A stretch of DNA of 20,172 nucleotides from Deltaproteobacteria bacterium (GTDB lineage: Bacteria > Desulfobacterota > UBA8473). The notes below the pieces were generated by a model. It was given only the letters and a program-made list of their open reading frames with translations. It did not search any database and was not told the DNA's origin. The DNA is taken from positions 1-20,172 of the forward strand of contig DAOWME010000024.1 of the NCBI GenBank assembly GCA_030643245.1. Reading direction: 5' to 3'. The translations under genes were made by a program, and so were the position numbers. The first letter of the stretch is position 1. Every line of letters starts with the position of its first letter. Positions 7,435-15,437 of this stretch are shown one piece after another.

Positions 7435-8004
7435 ATGTCTGAAAGGAAGTCTGGAGAATTGAAGATAAAGATCGATTTACATACCCATTGTCTCGAATCA
7501 ACCGGGGATTCTATCCCGAAAATAGAAACGGTGAAGAAAATCGTCGAACGGATAAAAGAGAGAGGACTCGACGGCATCGCTGTCACCGACCATGATAAGA
7601 AAGATTATGGGTTCAGGGTCAAAGAGATAGTAGACCTCCATTTTCCCGGCGAGGCCATTATCATCCCCGGGCAGGAGATCTCTCTTCACAGGCAGCACGT
7701 GGTAGAGTTGTTCCTGGATCAAAACGCTGTGTTCAGGTTTTTGGCCCACCCGTTTTTCGGGAGCAACTTCGACACATTTCTCAAGGAAGAGGGAGACAAG
7801 ATCCATGGCGTTGAAATAAAGAACGGAGCGTGGCAACTGCAAGAGGCCAGGATAGAAGCGTTGGCGGAGGAGTATAATCTAATCATATTTGAGAACAGTG
7901 ATGCACATTCAATTCGAGAGATAGGGTATCATTACAACGAGATAGATCTGGAGGAATTGTATGAGCGCTGTAAAGGAACAAGGGGTGGGCCTGGCGGGCT
8001 TTAG
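7435..8004 (+). CDS. PHP-domain metal-dependent phosphoesterase-like protein
   Basis: A 189-aa single-domain protein of the PHP superfamily. Ordered metal motifs are visible: DLHTHCLEST near the N-terminus, LDGIAVTDHDK, PGQEIS, a central LAHPFFGS, and a C-terminal NSDAHSIREIGYHYNEID. Relatives include phosphatases and oligonucleotide-processing enzymes, so hydrolysis of a phosphate ester is likely but the substrate is not known. ATG 7435 has no clear ribosome binding site. TTG 7459, with GGAAGT 8 bases upstream, is a realistic alternative that keeps every motif. A better start signal (gagggaATGG, ATG 7400) lies in another frame and gives only 20 codons. It follows the reductase pair by 43 bp and is probably in the same transcript. 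Confidence 0.8.
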   Translation: MSERKSGELKIKIDLHTHCLESTGDSIPKIETVKKIVERIKERGLDGIAVTDHDKKDYGFRVKEIVDLHFPGEAIIIPGQEISLHRQHVVELFLDQNAVFRFLAHPFFGSNFDTFLKEEGDKIHGVEIKNGAWQLQEARIEALAEEYNLIIFENSDAHSIREIGYHYNEIDLEELYERCKGTRGGPGGL

Positions 8005-8008
8005 GCCC
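7987..8008 (+). other. Stem-loop over the end of the PHP gene
   Basis: GGGCCT (7987-7992) and AGGCCC (8003-8008) can pair across a 10-base loop, spanning the TAG stop codon. No T-run follows, so this is at best a weak 3'-end structure rather than a standard intrinsic terminator. Confidence 0.3.
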
Positions 8009-8036
8009 TCGGATGCATCGGTCGTCTGATCACTAA

Positions 8037-8218
8037 GGGACGGGGGCTGAAATAACTTCCTCAAGCTGGCGCTCAGATTTAGGTTGGATTTGTTCGATCT
8101 GAAAATACAAAACCACAGGAATAGTCTTAACTATTTCGAGGATTTTGTGTTTGAAGATCGGGCGAAGATGGCCTGAAGGTGAGATGCATAGATGGGGAAG
8201 TTATTTCGTCCCCGTCCC
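8037..8218. repeat. MITE-like repeat, copy 2 (complete)
   Basis: This is a 182-bp unit bounded by inverted ends: GGGACGGGGGCTGAAATAAC at the left against the complement of GTTATTTCGTCCCCGTCCC (ending at 8218) on the right, with a few mismatches. TAA lies directly outside both ends (8034-8036 and 8219-8221), a possible 3-bp target duplication. Inside, TCAGAT (8073-8078) pairs with ATCTGA (8097-8102). A longer imperfect hairpin joins ACAAAA...AATAG (8107-8124) to CTATT...TTTTGT (8131-8148). There is no gene inside. Copy 1 is at 1-180. Both copies lie in the same orientation about 50 bp upstream of a start codon. Confidence 0.78.
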
Positions 8219-8272
8219 TAAGGATCAGGCAAGCATGCCCGGTTCTTTATACATTCGCAAGGGAGGTAAGGG

Positions 8273-9949
8273 ATGTTTAAGGAAGATAAGATAAAAGAGA
8301 TTAGCAAGGATAGGGAAGCGTGGGAGGATAAGTTCAATAAGACCTCAGCTAAAATTTCTGACAAGAAGGAGAGGTTCTCGACTGTATCTGACATGGAGAT
8401 AAGGGGTTTATACACACCTGTCGACATCCGGGATTCCGACTTTCAGAGAGAAGTGGGCTTCCCGGGAGAGTATCCTTTTACCCGCGGGGTTCAACCATCC
8501 ATGTACAGGGGAAGGACCTGGACCATGAGGATGTTTGCCGGTTTTGGGTCCGCAAAAGACACGAATGAGAGGTATCACTACTTGCTGTCCCAGGGCCAGA
8601 CTGGTCTCAGTGTTGCATTTCATATGCCTACACTTATGGGATACGATTCGGACTCTCCGGTTGCGTTGGGTGAAGTGGGGAAATGCGGGGTCGCCATAGA
8701 TACCCTCAGAGACATGGAGATACTGTTCGATGGTATCCCCCTCGATAAGGTTACCACATCCATGACCATAAATCCTCCGGCTGCTATCCTCTTGGCGATG
8801 TATATAGCAGTGGCAGAGAAACAGGGGGTAGATAAGAAAAAGATCGGGGGTACCATTCAGAATGACATGCTCAAGGAGTTTATCGCTCAAAAGACCTTCA
8901 TGTGCCCTCCCAGACCCTCAGTAAGGGTTATTGTAGATACTATTGAGTATTGTATGCAAGAGGTACCGCGTTGGAACACCATAAGTATTAGCGGTTACCA
9001 TATTAGAGAAGCGGGGTCCACTGCGGTACAGGAATTGGCCTTTACCCTGGCTGATGGGATAGGTTATGTGGAAGCGGCTGTTGAGAGAGGACTGGATGTG
9101 GACAGCTTTGCCCCGAGACTTTCCTTCTTCTTCAATGCCCATATAGATTTCTTCGAGGAGATCGCCAAATACCGTGCTGCCAGAAGGATCTGGGCAAGGG
9201 TTATGAAAGAGAGATTCAAGGCACAGAACCCTAGATCATGGCTTCTGCGATTCCATACACAGACAGCGGGATGTTCTCTGACTGCGCAACAGCCTTACAA
9301 TAACGTGGTCAGGACGGCTTTTGAGGCCCTGGCGGCAGTTCTGGGAGGTACCCAATCACTACATACAAATTCCCTGGATGAGGTGCTGGCCTTGCCAAGT
9401 GAAGAATCGGTGACCATTGCACTTAGAACCCAGCAAATCATTGCCGAAGAGACGGGTGTGGTCAATGCTATCGATCCACTGGGAGGGTCTTACTTCGTGG
9501 AGACCCTCACCAACAAGATGGAGACGGAAGCAATGGCATATATAAATAAGATCGATGAGATGGGGGGGATCATCGCGGCCATTGAAAAGGGTTATCCACA
9601 AAACGAGATAGCCAAGGCTGCATATCACTATCAACAACAGATTGATAGTCAAGAGAAGACAGTGGTCGGCGTTAACAAGTATGAGATGGAAGAGGATATT
9701 CCTGTTGATACCCTCAAGTTATCGCCGGACTTGGAGGAGAAACAGATCGCAGCGACCCGGGAGATGAAGAAGAACCGTGACAACGATCGAGTGAAGGCCT
9801 GCCTGGATAAGGTCCGGGATGCCTGCAAGGGTAGTGACAATGTAATGCCCCATATACTCAATGCGGTCAAGGAATATGCTTCATTGCAGGAGATATGCGA
9901 TGTGTTTCGAGAAGTCTTTGGGGTTTATCGTGATCCAGGGATGTTTTAA
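8273..9949 (+). CDS. B12-dependent acyl-CoA mutase, large subunit (isobutyryl-CoA mutase-like)
   Basis: The 558-aa catalytic TIM-barrel chain of a split methylmalonyl-CoA mutase-family enzyme, without the C-terminal B12 domain, which the next gene supplies. Family landmarks are clear: MYRGRTWTMRMFAGFG, GQTGLSVAFHMPTLMGYDSDSP, GTIQNDMLKEF, SISGYHIREAGSTA (His243) and FHTQTAGCSLTAQQPYNNVVRT. By my alignment from memory, methylmalonyl-CoA mutase Tyr89 is Phe88 here and Arg207, which holds the substrate carboxylate, is Gln206. This Phe/Gln pair is the known mark of isobutyryl-CoA mutase. 2-Hydroxyisobutyryl-CoA mutase differs by Ile and Asp at the Tyr89 and Ala115 positions. Pivalyl-CoA mutase or another acyl mutase remains possible. 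ATG 8273 follows a strong GGGAGGTAAGGG site. No MeaB-type chaperone gene is adjacent. Confidence 0.9.
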   Translation: MFKEDKIKEISKDREAWEDKFNKTSAKISDKKERFSTVSDMEIRGLYTPVDIRDSDFQREVGFPGEYPFTRGVQPSMYRGRTWTMRMFAGFGSAKDTNERYHYLLSQGQTGLSVAFHMPTLMGYDSDSPVALGEVGKCGVAIDTLRDMEILFDGIPLDKVTTSMTINPPAAILLAMYIAVAEKQGVDKKKIGGTIQNDMLKEFIAQKTFMCPPRPSVRVIVDTIEYCMQEVPRWNTISISGYHIREAGSTAVQELAFTLADGIGYVEAAVERGLDVDSFAPRLSFFFNAHIDFFEEIAKYRAARRIWARVMKERFKAQNPRSWLLRFHTQTAGCSLTAQQPYNNVVRTAFEALAAVLGGTQSLHTNSLDEVLALPSEESVTIALRTQQIIAEETGVVNAIDPLGGSYFVETLTNKMETEAMAYINKIDEMGGIIAAIEKGYPQNEIAKAAYHYQQQIDSQEKTVVGVNKYEMEEDIPVDTLKLSPDLEEKQIAATREMKKNRDNDRVKACLDKVRDACKGSDNVMPHILNAVKEYASLQEICDVFREVFGVYRDPGMF

Positions 9950-9964
9950 GGAACAGGAGGAAAG

Positions 9965-10372
9965 ATGGATTCGGAAGGTAAAACAAGAATATTGATTGCT
10001 AAACCCGGACTGGACGGACATGATCGAGGAGCAAAAATCATCGCCAGAGGACTGAGGGATGCGGGGTTTGAGGTGATCTATACAGGCCTCCATCAGACCC
10101 CGGAACAGATAGTAATTGCTGCTGTTCAAGAAGACGTGGATGCAGTGGGATTGAGTAGCCTAGCCGGAGCACATGACCACCTCTTTCCCCGTATACTCAA
10201 ATTAATGGAGGAAAAGGGGGCAGGCGATATAGTAGTTTTCAGCGGGGGAATCATCCCCGATGAGGATATACCCTGGCTTATGGAAGCAGGAATCAAGGCG
10301 GTTTTTCGTCCGGGAACCAAGATTGAAGAGGCCGTCAACTGGGTTAAGGACAACGTGAAACCTAGGAGATAG
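9965..10372 (+). CDS. B12-dependent acyl-CoA mutase, small cobalamin-binding subunit
   Basis: A 135-aa stand-alone cobalamin-binding domain of the split acyl-CoA mutase. The base-off/His-on motif DxHxxG is Asp17-Gly-His19-Asp-Arg-Gly22 in KPGLDGHDRGAKI; His19 would be the lower cobalt ligand. The downstream GLSSLAGAHDHLF and VVFSGGIIP segments match the Rossmann-like loops around the nucleotide tail. The gene begins 15 bp after the large subunit stop, with AGGAGGAAAG as ribosome binding site, so the two are co-translated. Separate small subunits of this size occur in isobutyryl- and 2-hydroxyisobutyryl-CoA mutases and in some archaeal and deltaproteobacterial methylmalonyl-CoA mutases, so this chain alone does not settle the substrate. 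Confidence 0.93.
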   Translation: MDSEGKTRILIAKPGLDGHDRGAKIIARGLRDAGFEVIYTGLHQTPEQIVIAAVQEDVDAVGLSSLAGAHDHLFPRILKLMEEKGAGDIVVFSGGIIPDEDIPWLMEAGIKAVFRPGTKIEEAVNWVKDNVKPRR

Positions 10373-10383
10373 AGTATGAAAAC

Positions 10384-11013
10384 ATGTTTATAACATTTGA
10401 GGGTATAGAAGGCTGTGGAAAGACTACACAGATTGGTTTAATGGGGGATTTCCTCGGCACAAAAGGGCTTCCTTACATAATTACGAGAGAACCGGGTGGG
10501 ACGGGGATCGGAGATGAAGTGAGAAGGATATTACTCTCCCCCGAGAATCAAGAGATAAGACCCAGCACAGAATTATTCCTGTACATGGCCAGCCGGGCAC
10601 AACACGTAGCAGATGTGATCGGGCCCGCTCTTATGGATAAGAAAATAGTGCTCTGCGATCGCTTTAGCGATGCCACCATCGCTTATCAGGGGTATGCAAG
10701 GGGGTTTGACATTGTCTTGGTCAAAGAATTGAACCAATTAGCTACCTCGGGTTTGACACCCGATATTACCATCCTTCTCGACTGCCCGGTGGAGATTGGT
10801 TTGAAGAGGGCGATGGCGAGGGCATCCGCTGCATTAGGCCGGGAGGGAGAAAACCGACTAGAGATGGAGGGCATCAGTTTTCATCAAAAAGTGAGAGAGG
10901 GGTATTTGAAGGTTGCCGCGGAGGAAGATAGGCGGGTTGTGGTCATAGATGGGACGAAAGACAGGGATATCGTCCACGAAGAGATTTGCAAGACCGTACT
11001 TTCAAGAATATAG
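10384..11013 (+). CDS. tmk: Thymidylate kinase
   Basis: The product phosphorylates dTMP to dTDP with ATP in the cytosol, an essential step to dTTP. The 209-aa length is typical. The P-loop FEGIEGCGKTTQ is at residues 5-16, the DR(Y/F) substrate motif appears as CDRFSDATIAYQGYARG, and the LID region as GREGENRLEMEG. REPGGT, which contacts the nucleotide, is also present. The start ATG 10384 is 11 bp after the mutase small subunit. Another ATG at 10377 is out of frame. It heads the common tmk-holB-ricT block, but here that block is directly fused, by spacing, to a B12 mutase operon. Confidence 0.96.
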   Translation: MFITFEGIEGCGKTTQIGLMGDFLGTKGLPYIITREPGGTGIGDEVRRILLSPENQEIRPSTELFLYMASRAQHVADVIGPALMDKKIVLCDRFSDATIAYQGYARGFDIVLVKELNQLATSGLTPDITILLDCPVEIGLKRAMARASAALGREGENRLEMEGISFHQKVREGYLKVAAEEDRRVVVIDGTKDRDIVHEEICKTVLSRI

Positions 11014-11085
11014 GGTTTCAGGTGTAAACTACTTTATAGCTTTTATGAAGGATGCCGAAATCTATAGCAGAAGGAAGTGAGACGA

Positions 11086-12063
11086 ATGTCATTTAGTGAC
11101 ATACTAGGCCAGGACAGACAGGTCGCCCTACTGAAGAGGGCCATAGAAAATAACAGGGTACCCCATGCTTACCTTTTTCTTGGGGAAGAAGGTGTGGGGA
11201 GAAAACTAACTGCATTGACCCTTGCCAAAGCCCTGAACTGTTCTAACGAAACAGCTGATTCGTGCGATCTGTGCGGGTCATGCAGAAGAATTACCAGTGG
11301 AAATCATCCCGATGTTACCATCCTTGAACCAGATGGGAACTTCATCAAGATTGACCAGATCAGGAAATTACAGAGGTCTTTACAGTATAAACCCTATGAG
11401 GGCGGAAAGAAGGTATGTCTGATACCCCATGCCGAAAAGATGAACGAGGCGGCGGCTAACGCCTTTCTTAAGACGCTGGAGGAACCGACTCCTGACACGA
11501 TACTTATATTGATAAGCACAAGCCCTCATCTTCTTTTGGCAACTGTGAATTCCAGATGTCAGAGGCTCAAATTTCAGCCGCTGCCCCATGCCGTGATTGC
11601 CATGGTCGTAGAAGAGAGGCTGGAGAAGGGGAAAGAGACTGCGTCAAGAGTTGCGCACTTGGCAAGAGGGAGTTTGGGAAGGGCCCATAAATTGGCGGAA
11701 GGGACCACCTTAGAGTATAGAGATAAGATTATCAAGAAGATCAATTCACTCTCACCAAATGATATCAATGACACGTTCAAGCTTGCGGAAGACATGTCAA
11801 AAGAAAAGGATCTGCTTGTTGACACATTGGAGTTTCTAAAAACATGGTATCGAGACCTTTTGATCTTTAAAGAGGGCTGTCCATCGGATCGATTGATAAA
11901 TTTCGATTTCCTGCCGGAGATAGAAAGGATCGAGGGGAAGTTCACTGTAACGGATCTAGTGGAAAAAGTGAGGATAATCATCGATACACAATCCGCACTG
12001 CAACGGAATTCCAACAAGCGGTTAACAATGGAGGTGATGTTGACAAGGCTTTGCCATAATTGA
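11086..12063 (+). CDS. holB: DNA polymerase III, delta prime subunit (clamp loader)
   Basis: A 325-aa AAA+ protein of the clamp-loader complex that helps place the sliding clamp on DNA. The N-terminus MSFSDILGQDRQVALLKRAI and HAYLFLGEEGVGRKLTAL are typical. The Walker A loop is degenerate (GEEGVGRKL), as expected for a delta prime subunit that does not hydrolyse ATP. A four-cysteine zinc knuckle is present (NCSNETADSCDLCGSC), and NEAAANAFLKTLEEP with SRCQRLKF form the characteristic sensor/SRC region. I chose ATG 11086 over the in-frame GTG at 11077 because it gives the standard family start, with AAGGAA 9 bases upstream. It lies between tmk and ricT, a widely conserved order. Confidence 0.93.
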   Translation: MSFSDILGQDRQVALLKRAIENNRVPHAYLFLGEEGVGRKLTALTLAKALNCSNETADSCDLCGSCRRITSGNHPDVTILEPDGNFIKIDQIRKLQRSLQYKPYEGGKKVCLIPHAEKMNEAAANAFLKTLEEPTPDTILILISTSPHLLLATVNSRCQRLKFQPLPHAVIAMVVEERLEKGKETASRVAHLARGSLGRAHKLAEGTTLEYRDKIIKKINSLSPNDINDTFKLAEDMSKEKDLLVDTLEFLKTWYRDLLIFKEGCPSDRLINFDFLPEIERIEGKFTVTDLVEKVRIIIDTQSALQRNSNKRLTMEVMLTRLCHN

Positions 12064-12133
12064 AGGTTTGGGGTTTTCCGCATGTGGCTGGACGTTTTCT
12101 TATTGACCTATCGTGTGAGGTCTGGAGGGAAAA

Positions 12134-12958
12134 GTGCAGATTGTAGGAGTAAAGTTCGGAGACAACGGCAAGGTTTACGATTTCGATGCCGGAGTTTTGA
12201 AACTCCGAATCGATGATAGGGTAGTTGTACAAACGGAGAGAGGCATTGGGCTTGGAATAGTAGTGAAAAAGTTAAATGGAGGCCGTATCTCATCATCAAA
12301 AAAGCCGTTAAAAAAGATACTAAGGAAAGCGAATGCCAATGACATAAATAAAGAGGTGAAGAATAAGGAAAGGGAAGAAGAGATTTATAAGATAAGCTTA
12401 TGCGAGATAGGGGAATGCAAGTTACCTATGAAACTCGTAAAAGTGGATCGATTGTCCGATGGTTCCAAGATAATTTTTTATTTTACTGCCGAAAGCAGGG
12501 TGGATTTCAGGGAATTGGTAAAAAGGCTTGCCCATAGGTTCCACACCAGAATTGAGATGCGTCAGATCGGTGTGAGGAATGAGACCAAGATGATGGGGGG
12601 CATAGGGAACTGTGGAAGGGAGTTTTGTTGTTCAACTTTCCTTAAAGAGTTTGAGCCGGTCTCTGTGAGGATCGCAAAAGACCAGAACATGGCGTTGAAT
12701 CCGGCAAAAATCTCCGGAGTATGTGGGCGGTTAATCTGTTGTCTTACCTTCGAACATGAAGCCTATCTTGACCTTAAAAAAAACATGCCAAAGTGTGGTA
12801 AGATGGTGCGCGTTCCTCAGGGTCGAGGAAAGGTTATTGAGCAAAATATAATCAGACAAAGTGTCATAGTAAGATTAGAAGATGGCAGGGAGGTAAAGGT
12901 CCCCGTTAGTGAAGTCAAAGAAAATAAACCACCGGGAAAGTGCCGAAAAAAGAGGTAG
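12134..12958 (+). CDS. ricT: PSP1-domain protein, RicT/YaaT family
   Basis: A 274-aa member of the PSP1 C-terminal family. Its Bacillus relative RicT (YaaT) works with RicA and RicF in an iron-sulfur complex affecting RNA processing and development. Two cysteine clusters match that family's cofactor ligands: GNCGREFCCSTF and GVCGRLICCLTFEHEAY, with a further Cys in MPKCGKMV. The N-terminus MQIVGVKFGDNGKVYDFDAG is typical. The C-terminal tail is basic (KCRKKR). The start is GTG 12134 with GGAGGG just upstream. RicA and RicF partners are not encoded in the window. Its role outside Firmicutes is poorly defined, so only the family call is firm. Confidence 0.88.
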   Translation: MQIVGVKFGDNGKVYDFDAGVLKLRIDDRVVVQTERGIGLGIVVKKLNGGRISSSKKPLKKILRKANANDINKEVKNKEREEEIYKISLCEIGECKLPMKLVKVDRLSDGSKIIFYFTAESRVDFRELVKRLAHRFHTRIEMRQIGVRNETKMMGGIGNCGREFCCSTFLKEFEPVSVRIAKDQNMALNPAKISGVCGRLICCLTFEHEAYLDLKKNMPKCGKMVRVPQGRGKVIEQNIIRQSVIVRLEDGREVKVPVSEVKENKPPGKCRKKR

Positions 12959-13003
12959 GGGGAACTGTAGAGATGGTATGAGGCGTTCCCTTGGGGGCCA
13001 CCT

Positions 13004-15256
13004 ATGGGATCTCGGTTGAAGGCTACCCTGCGATTAAACGGTTTCAAGATTAGTCTGCTTGTCAGTATCGCGGTGGTGGCCGTTTACTTGACAGGTGCTC
13101 CCTTTTTGGATTTTATGGAGCTCAAGGCCCTCGACCTGCGATTTGTTTCTCGTGACGCTGTGAAACCAGGTCACGAAGTGGTGATTGCCGCCATAGACGA
13201 GAAGAGTCTTGATGCGTTGGGAAGATGGCCGTGGTCCAGAAAGACAATAGCCGGACTTATAGATATCTTGACCGAGTATGGGGTCAGGAGCATAGGGCTT
13301 GACATAGTGTTTGCCGAACCGGATGAAAATTTGGATTTAGAGAGGATAACCTCTTTCAAGAAAAGGATTGAAGCACTGGGACTGGAAAATCCGGAATTGA
13401 TGGAATATCTTTCCCTAGCCGAGAAAGAAGTAGACAATGACAGAATCCTTGCGGAGGCCATAGAGAGATCAGGAAAGGTTACCATGGGGTACTTTTTCCA
13501 TGCATCAAAGAGAGGTCTTGAGCACATCAAAGGGAGTAACCGAGATGTGGATTTGGAGACGATATGGTCCTCCAGGTATCCTTCCGTCAAATACCAATCT
13601 GAAAAGGCCAAAAGGGTCTCTTTAAAGGAGGCATACGCGCTGGAAAATAATCTTGACGAGCTTGCCGATGCTGCCAGGGGAAGTGGCTTCTTCAATGTCT
13701 TTCCCGATAGAGACGGGACTATCCGGTGGGCGCCCCTGGTGATCCAATACAAAGGCAGTTTTTTCCCATCGTTACCTTTGCGGGTTTTGCAGCACTATCT
13801 TGCTTCTTCATTCTTATCATTGAGGATTGCAGACTACGGTGTAGAAGGAATCCAACTCGGGAAGATCATGATACCAACTGATGAGAGGGGGAAGGTCCTG
13901 ATCAACTATTATGGTCCACCGAAGACCTTCCCACATCACTCTATCGCGGATATCCTGAGCGGCAGCATTCCTCCCGGCGCCTTTAGGGACAAGATCGTAC
14001 TTGTTGGAGCGACTGCTATCGGTATCTATGATATGAGAGTTACCCCGTTTGGCAGCACATATCCTGGGGTCGAAATCCACGCCAGTATTATAGACAATGT
14101 GCTTCGTCAACACTTTTTGATTCGCCCCGACTGGATTACGATCATAGACCTTACAATTGTCATGGGATTGGGATTACTTTTGGGGTTCGTGCTGCCTAAA
14201 TTGAAGGCCGTCTCTGGTGCAGCGTTTACTATTTTCTTGTTTTTCGCTTTCTTCATGTTGAACAGATATCTCTTCGTGTCCAAAGGGGTATGGATAAACA
14301 TCGTATACCCCTTTCTTATACTCCTCTTAGTCTATATCGGGATCACCGTATTTCGTTACATAACAGAAGAACGAGAGAAGAAGAAGATAAGGGGGGCTTT
14401 TCACCACTATGTGACCGCTTCCGTGGTTAATGAGATGCTAAAAAACCCGGAAAAGTTGAAACTGGGTGGCGAAAAGAAAGAACTTTCTGTATTGTTCTCT
14501 GATATAAGGGGCTTTACCACAATCTCTGAGGGACTGTCTCCAGAGATGTTGGTCAAGCTCCTGAATGAATATCTCACCGTTATGACGGATATTGTCTTCA
14601 GGTACGACGGTCTGCTGGACAAATACATGGGAGATGCCATAATGGCGGTTTATGGAGCCCCCCTGGATCAGGATGACCACGCTCACAGGGCATGCGGGAC
14701 TGCCCTTGACATGATAGAGGAACTGGAGACTCTTCAAGATAAATGGCAAGCCAATGGAACCCCTAGGTTCGATATCGGTATAGGGATCAACACCGGCTCA
14801 ATGGTAGTGGGGAATATGGGCTCAGACAGAAGGTTTGATTACACGGTGATGGGGGACAGCGTCAACCTTGGTTCCCGCCTGGAGGGGGCTAACAAACAGT
14901 ATCACACAAACATAATAATTGGTGAATTCACATACGAAAAAGTCAAAGATAAATTCTTCTGTAGGGAGTTGGATTCAGTAAGGGTTAAGGGTAAGAATTT
15001 GCCCGTGAAGATCTATGAATTGACAGGTAGGAACTGTGTGCCCGTTGACATGCGTGTGGCCTTTGATCTTTTCCGCCATGGTCTTAAAGAATACAAAGAG
15101 AGGAGGTGGAAAGAAGCTGTCGAGACTTTCAACAGGGTTTTGGACTTAAGACCGGACGATTACCCATCGAGACTTTACGTTGAGAGAAGCAAGAGTCTTA
15201 TGGAGAATCCTCCATCTCAAGACTGGGATGGCGTATTTATAATGAAGACTAAATAG
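13004..15256 (+). CDS. Membrane adenylate cyclase with CHASE2 sensor domain
   Basis: A 750-aa predicted cAMP-forming sensor. One membrane helix (about 15-35) precedes a CHASE2 extracytoplasmic domain (about 40-370, with DLRFVSRD, GLDIVFAEPD, DRDGTIRWAPL and YPGVEIHASIIDNVL). Three more helices follow (about 378-400, 404-425, 430-450), then a class III cyclase domain (about 490-672). Metal ligands are Asp500 (LFSDIRGF) and Asp544 (KYMGDAIMAVYG). Lys540 and Thr614 mark ATP rather than GTP preference. Asn621 and Arg625 (VNLGSRLE) are the transition-state residues. All catalytic positions are kept, so the enzyme should be active. The C-terminus (about 685-735) looks like a TPR-type helical pair. 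The ligand is unknown, and no CRP-type gene is near. It follows ricT by 45 bp. Confidence 0.92.
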   Translation: MGSRLKATLRLNGFKISLLVSIAVVAVYLTGAPFLDFMELKALDLRFVSRDAVKPGHEVVIAAIDEKSLDALGRWPWSRKTIAGLIDILTEYGVRSIGLDIVFAEPDENLDLERITSFKKRIEALGLENPELMEYLSLAEKEVDNDRILAEAIERSGKVTMGYFFHASKRGLEHIKGSNRDVDLETIWSSRYPSVKYQSEKAKRVSLKEAYALENNLDELADAARGSGFFNVFPDRDGTIRWAPLVIQYKGSFFPSLPLRVLQHYLASSFLSLRIADYGVEGIQLGKIMIPTDERGKVLINYYGPPKTFPHHSIADILSGSIPPGAFRDKIVLVGATAIGIYDMRVTPFGSTYPGVEIHASIIDNVLRQHFLIRPDWITIIDLTIVMGLGLLLGFVLPKLKAVSGAAFTIFLFFAFFMLNRYLFVSKGVWINIVYPFLILLLVYIGITVFRYITEEREKKKIRGAFHHYVTASVVNEMLKNPEKLKLGGEKKELSVLFSDIRGFTTISEGLSPEMLVKLLNEYLTVMTDIVFRYDGLLDKYMGDAIMAVYGAPLDQDDHAHRACGTALDMIEELETLQDKWQANGTPRFDIGIGINTGSMVVGNMGSDRRFDYTVMGDSVNLGSRLEGANKQYHTNIIIGEFTYEKVKDKFFCRELDSVRVKGKNLPVKIYELTGRNCVPVDMRVAFDLFRHGLKEYKERRWKEAVETFNRVLDLRPDDYPSRLYVERSKSLMENPPSQDWDGVFIMKTK

Positions 15257-15437
15257 CTTTTAATTACTGTTGGTTTTTTAAACCAATATCTACAAGGGGG
15301 GATAAATACCCTTTACATTTCAGCCGATAAGTGGTAAAAATAAGTGGTAAAAATAAAGTGTATTGCTTGTTGAGGGTTGTCCATATACAAGCTGGGAGCG
15401 CGTTTACTAACCTATTTCCTTAACGGAACTGAAACTA
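15257..15437 (+). promoter_or_regulatory. Upstream region of secG with hairpin, tandem repeat and possible promoter
   Basis: This gap of about 180 bp separates the cyclase gene from secG. TTGGTTT-TTT-AAACCAA (15270-15286) is a perfect 7-bp stem without a T-tail, perhaps a weak terminator for the cyclase transcript. ATAAGTGGTAAAA is repeated exactly in tandem at 15327-15352. TTTACA (15312-15317) followed after 17 bp by TAAAAA (15335-15340) could be a promoter whose -10 region lies inside the repeat. These are resemblance-based calls only. Confidence 0.35.

Noticed and set aside
8219..8272. Cobalamin riboswitch upstream of the B12 mutase
   Set aside because: I saw no B12-box-like sequence in the gap or in the repeat, and the repeat also precedes deoB, which does not use B12.
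15270..15286. Intrinsic terminator after the cyclase gene
   Set aside because: The 7-bp stem is perfect but AT-rich and is followed by TATCTAC, not a T-run; listed only as a hairpin within the upstream region of secG.
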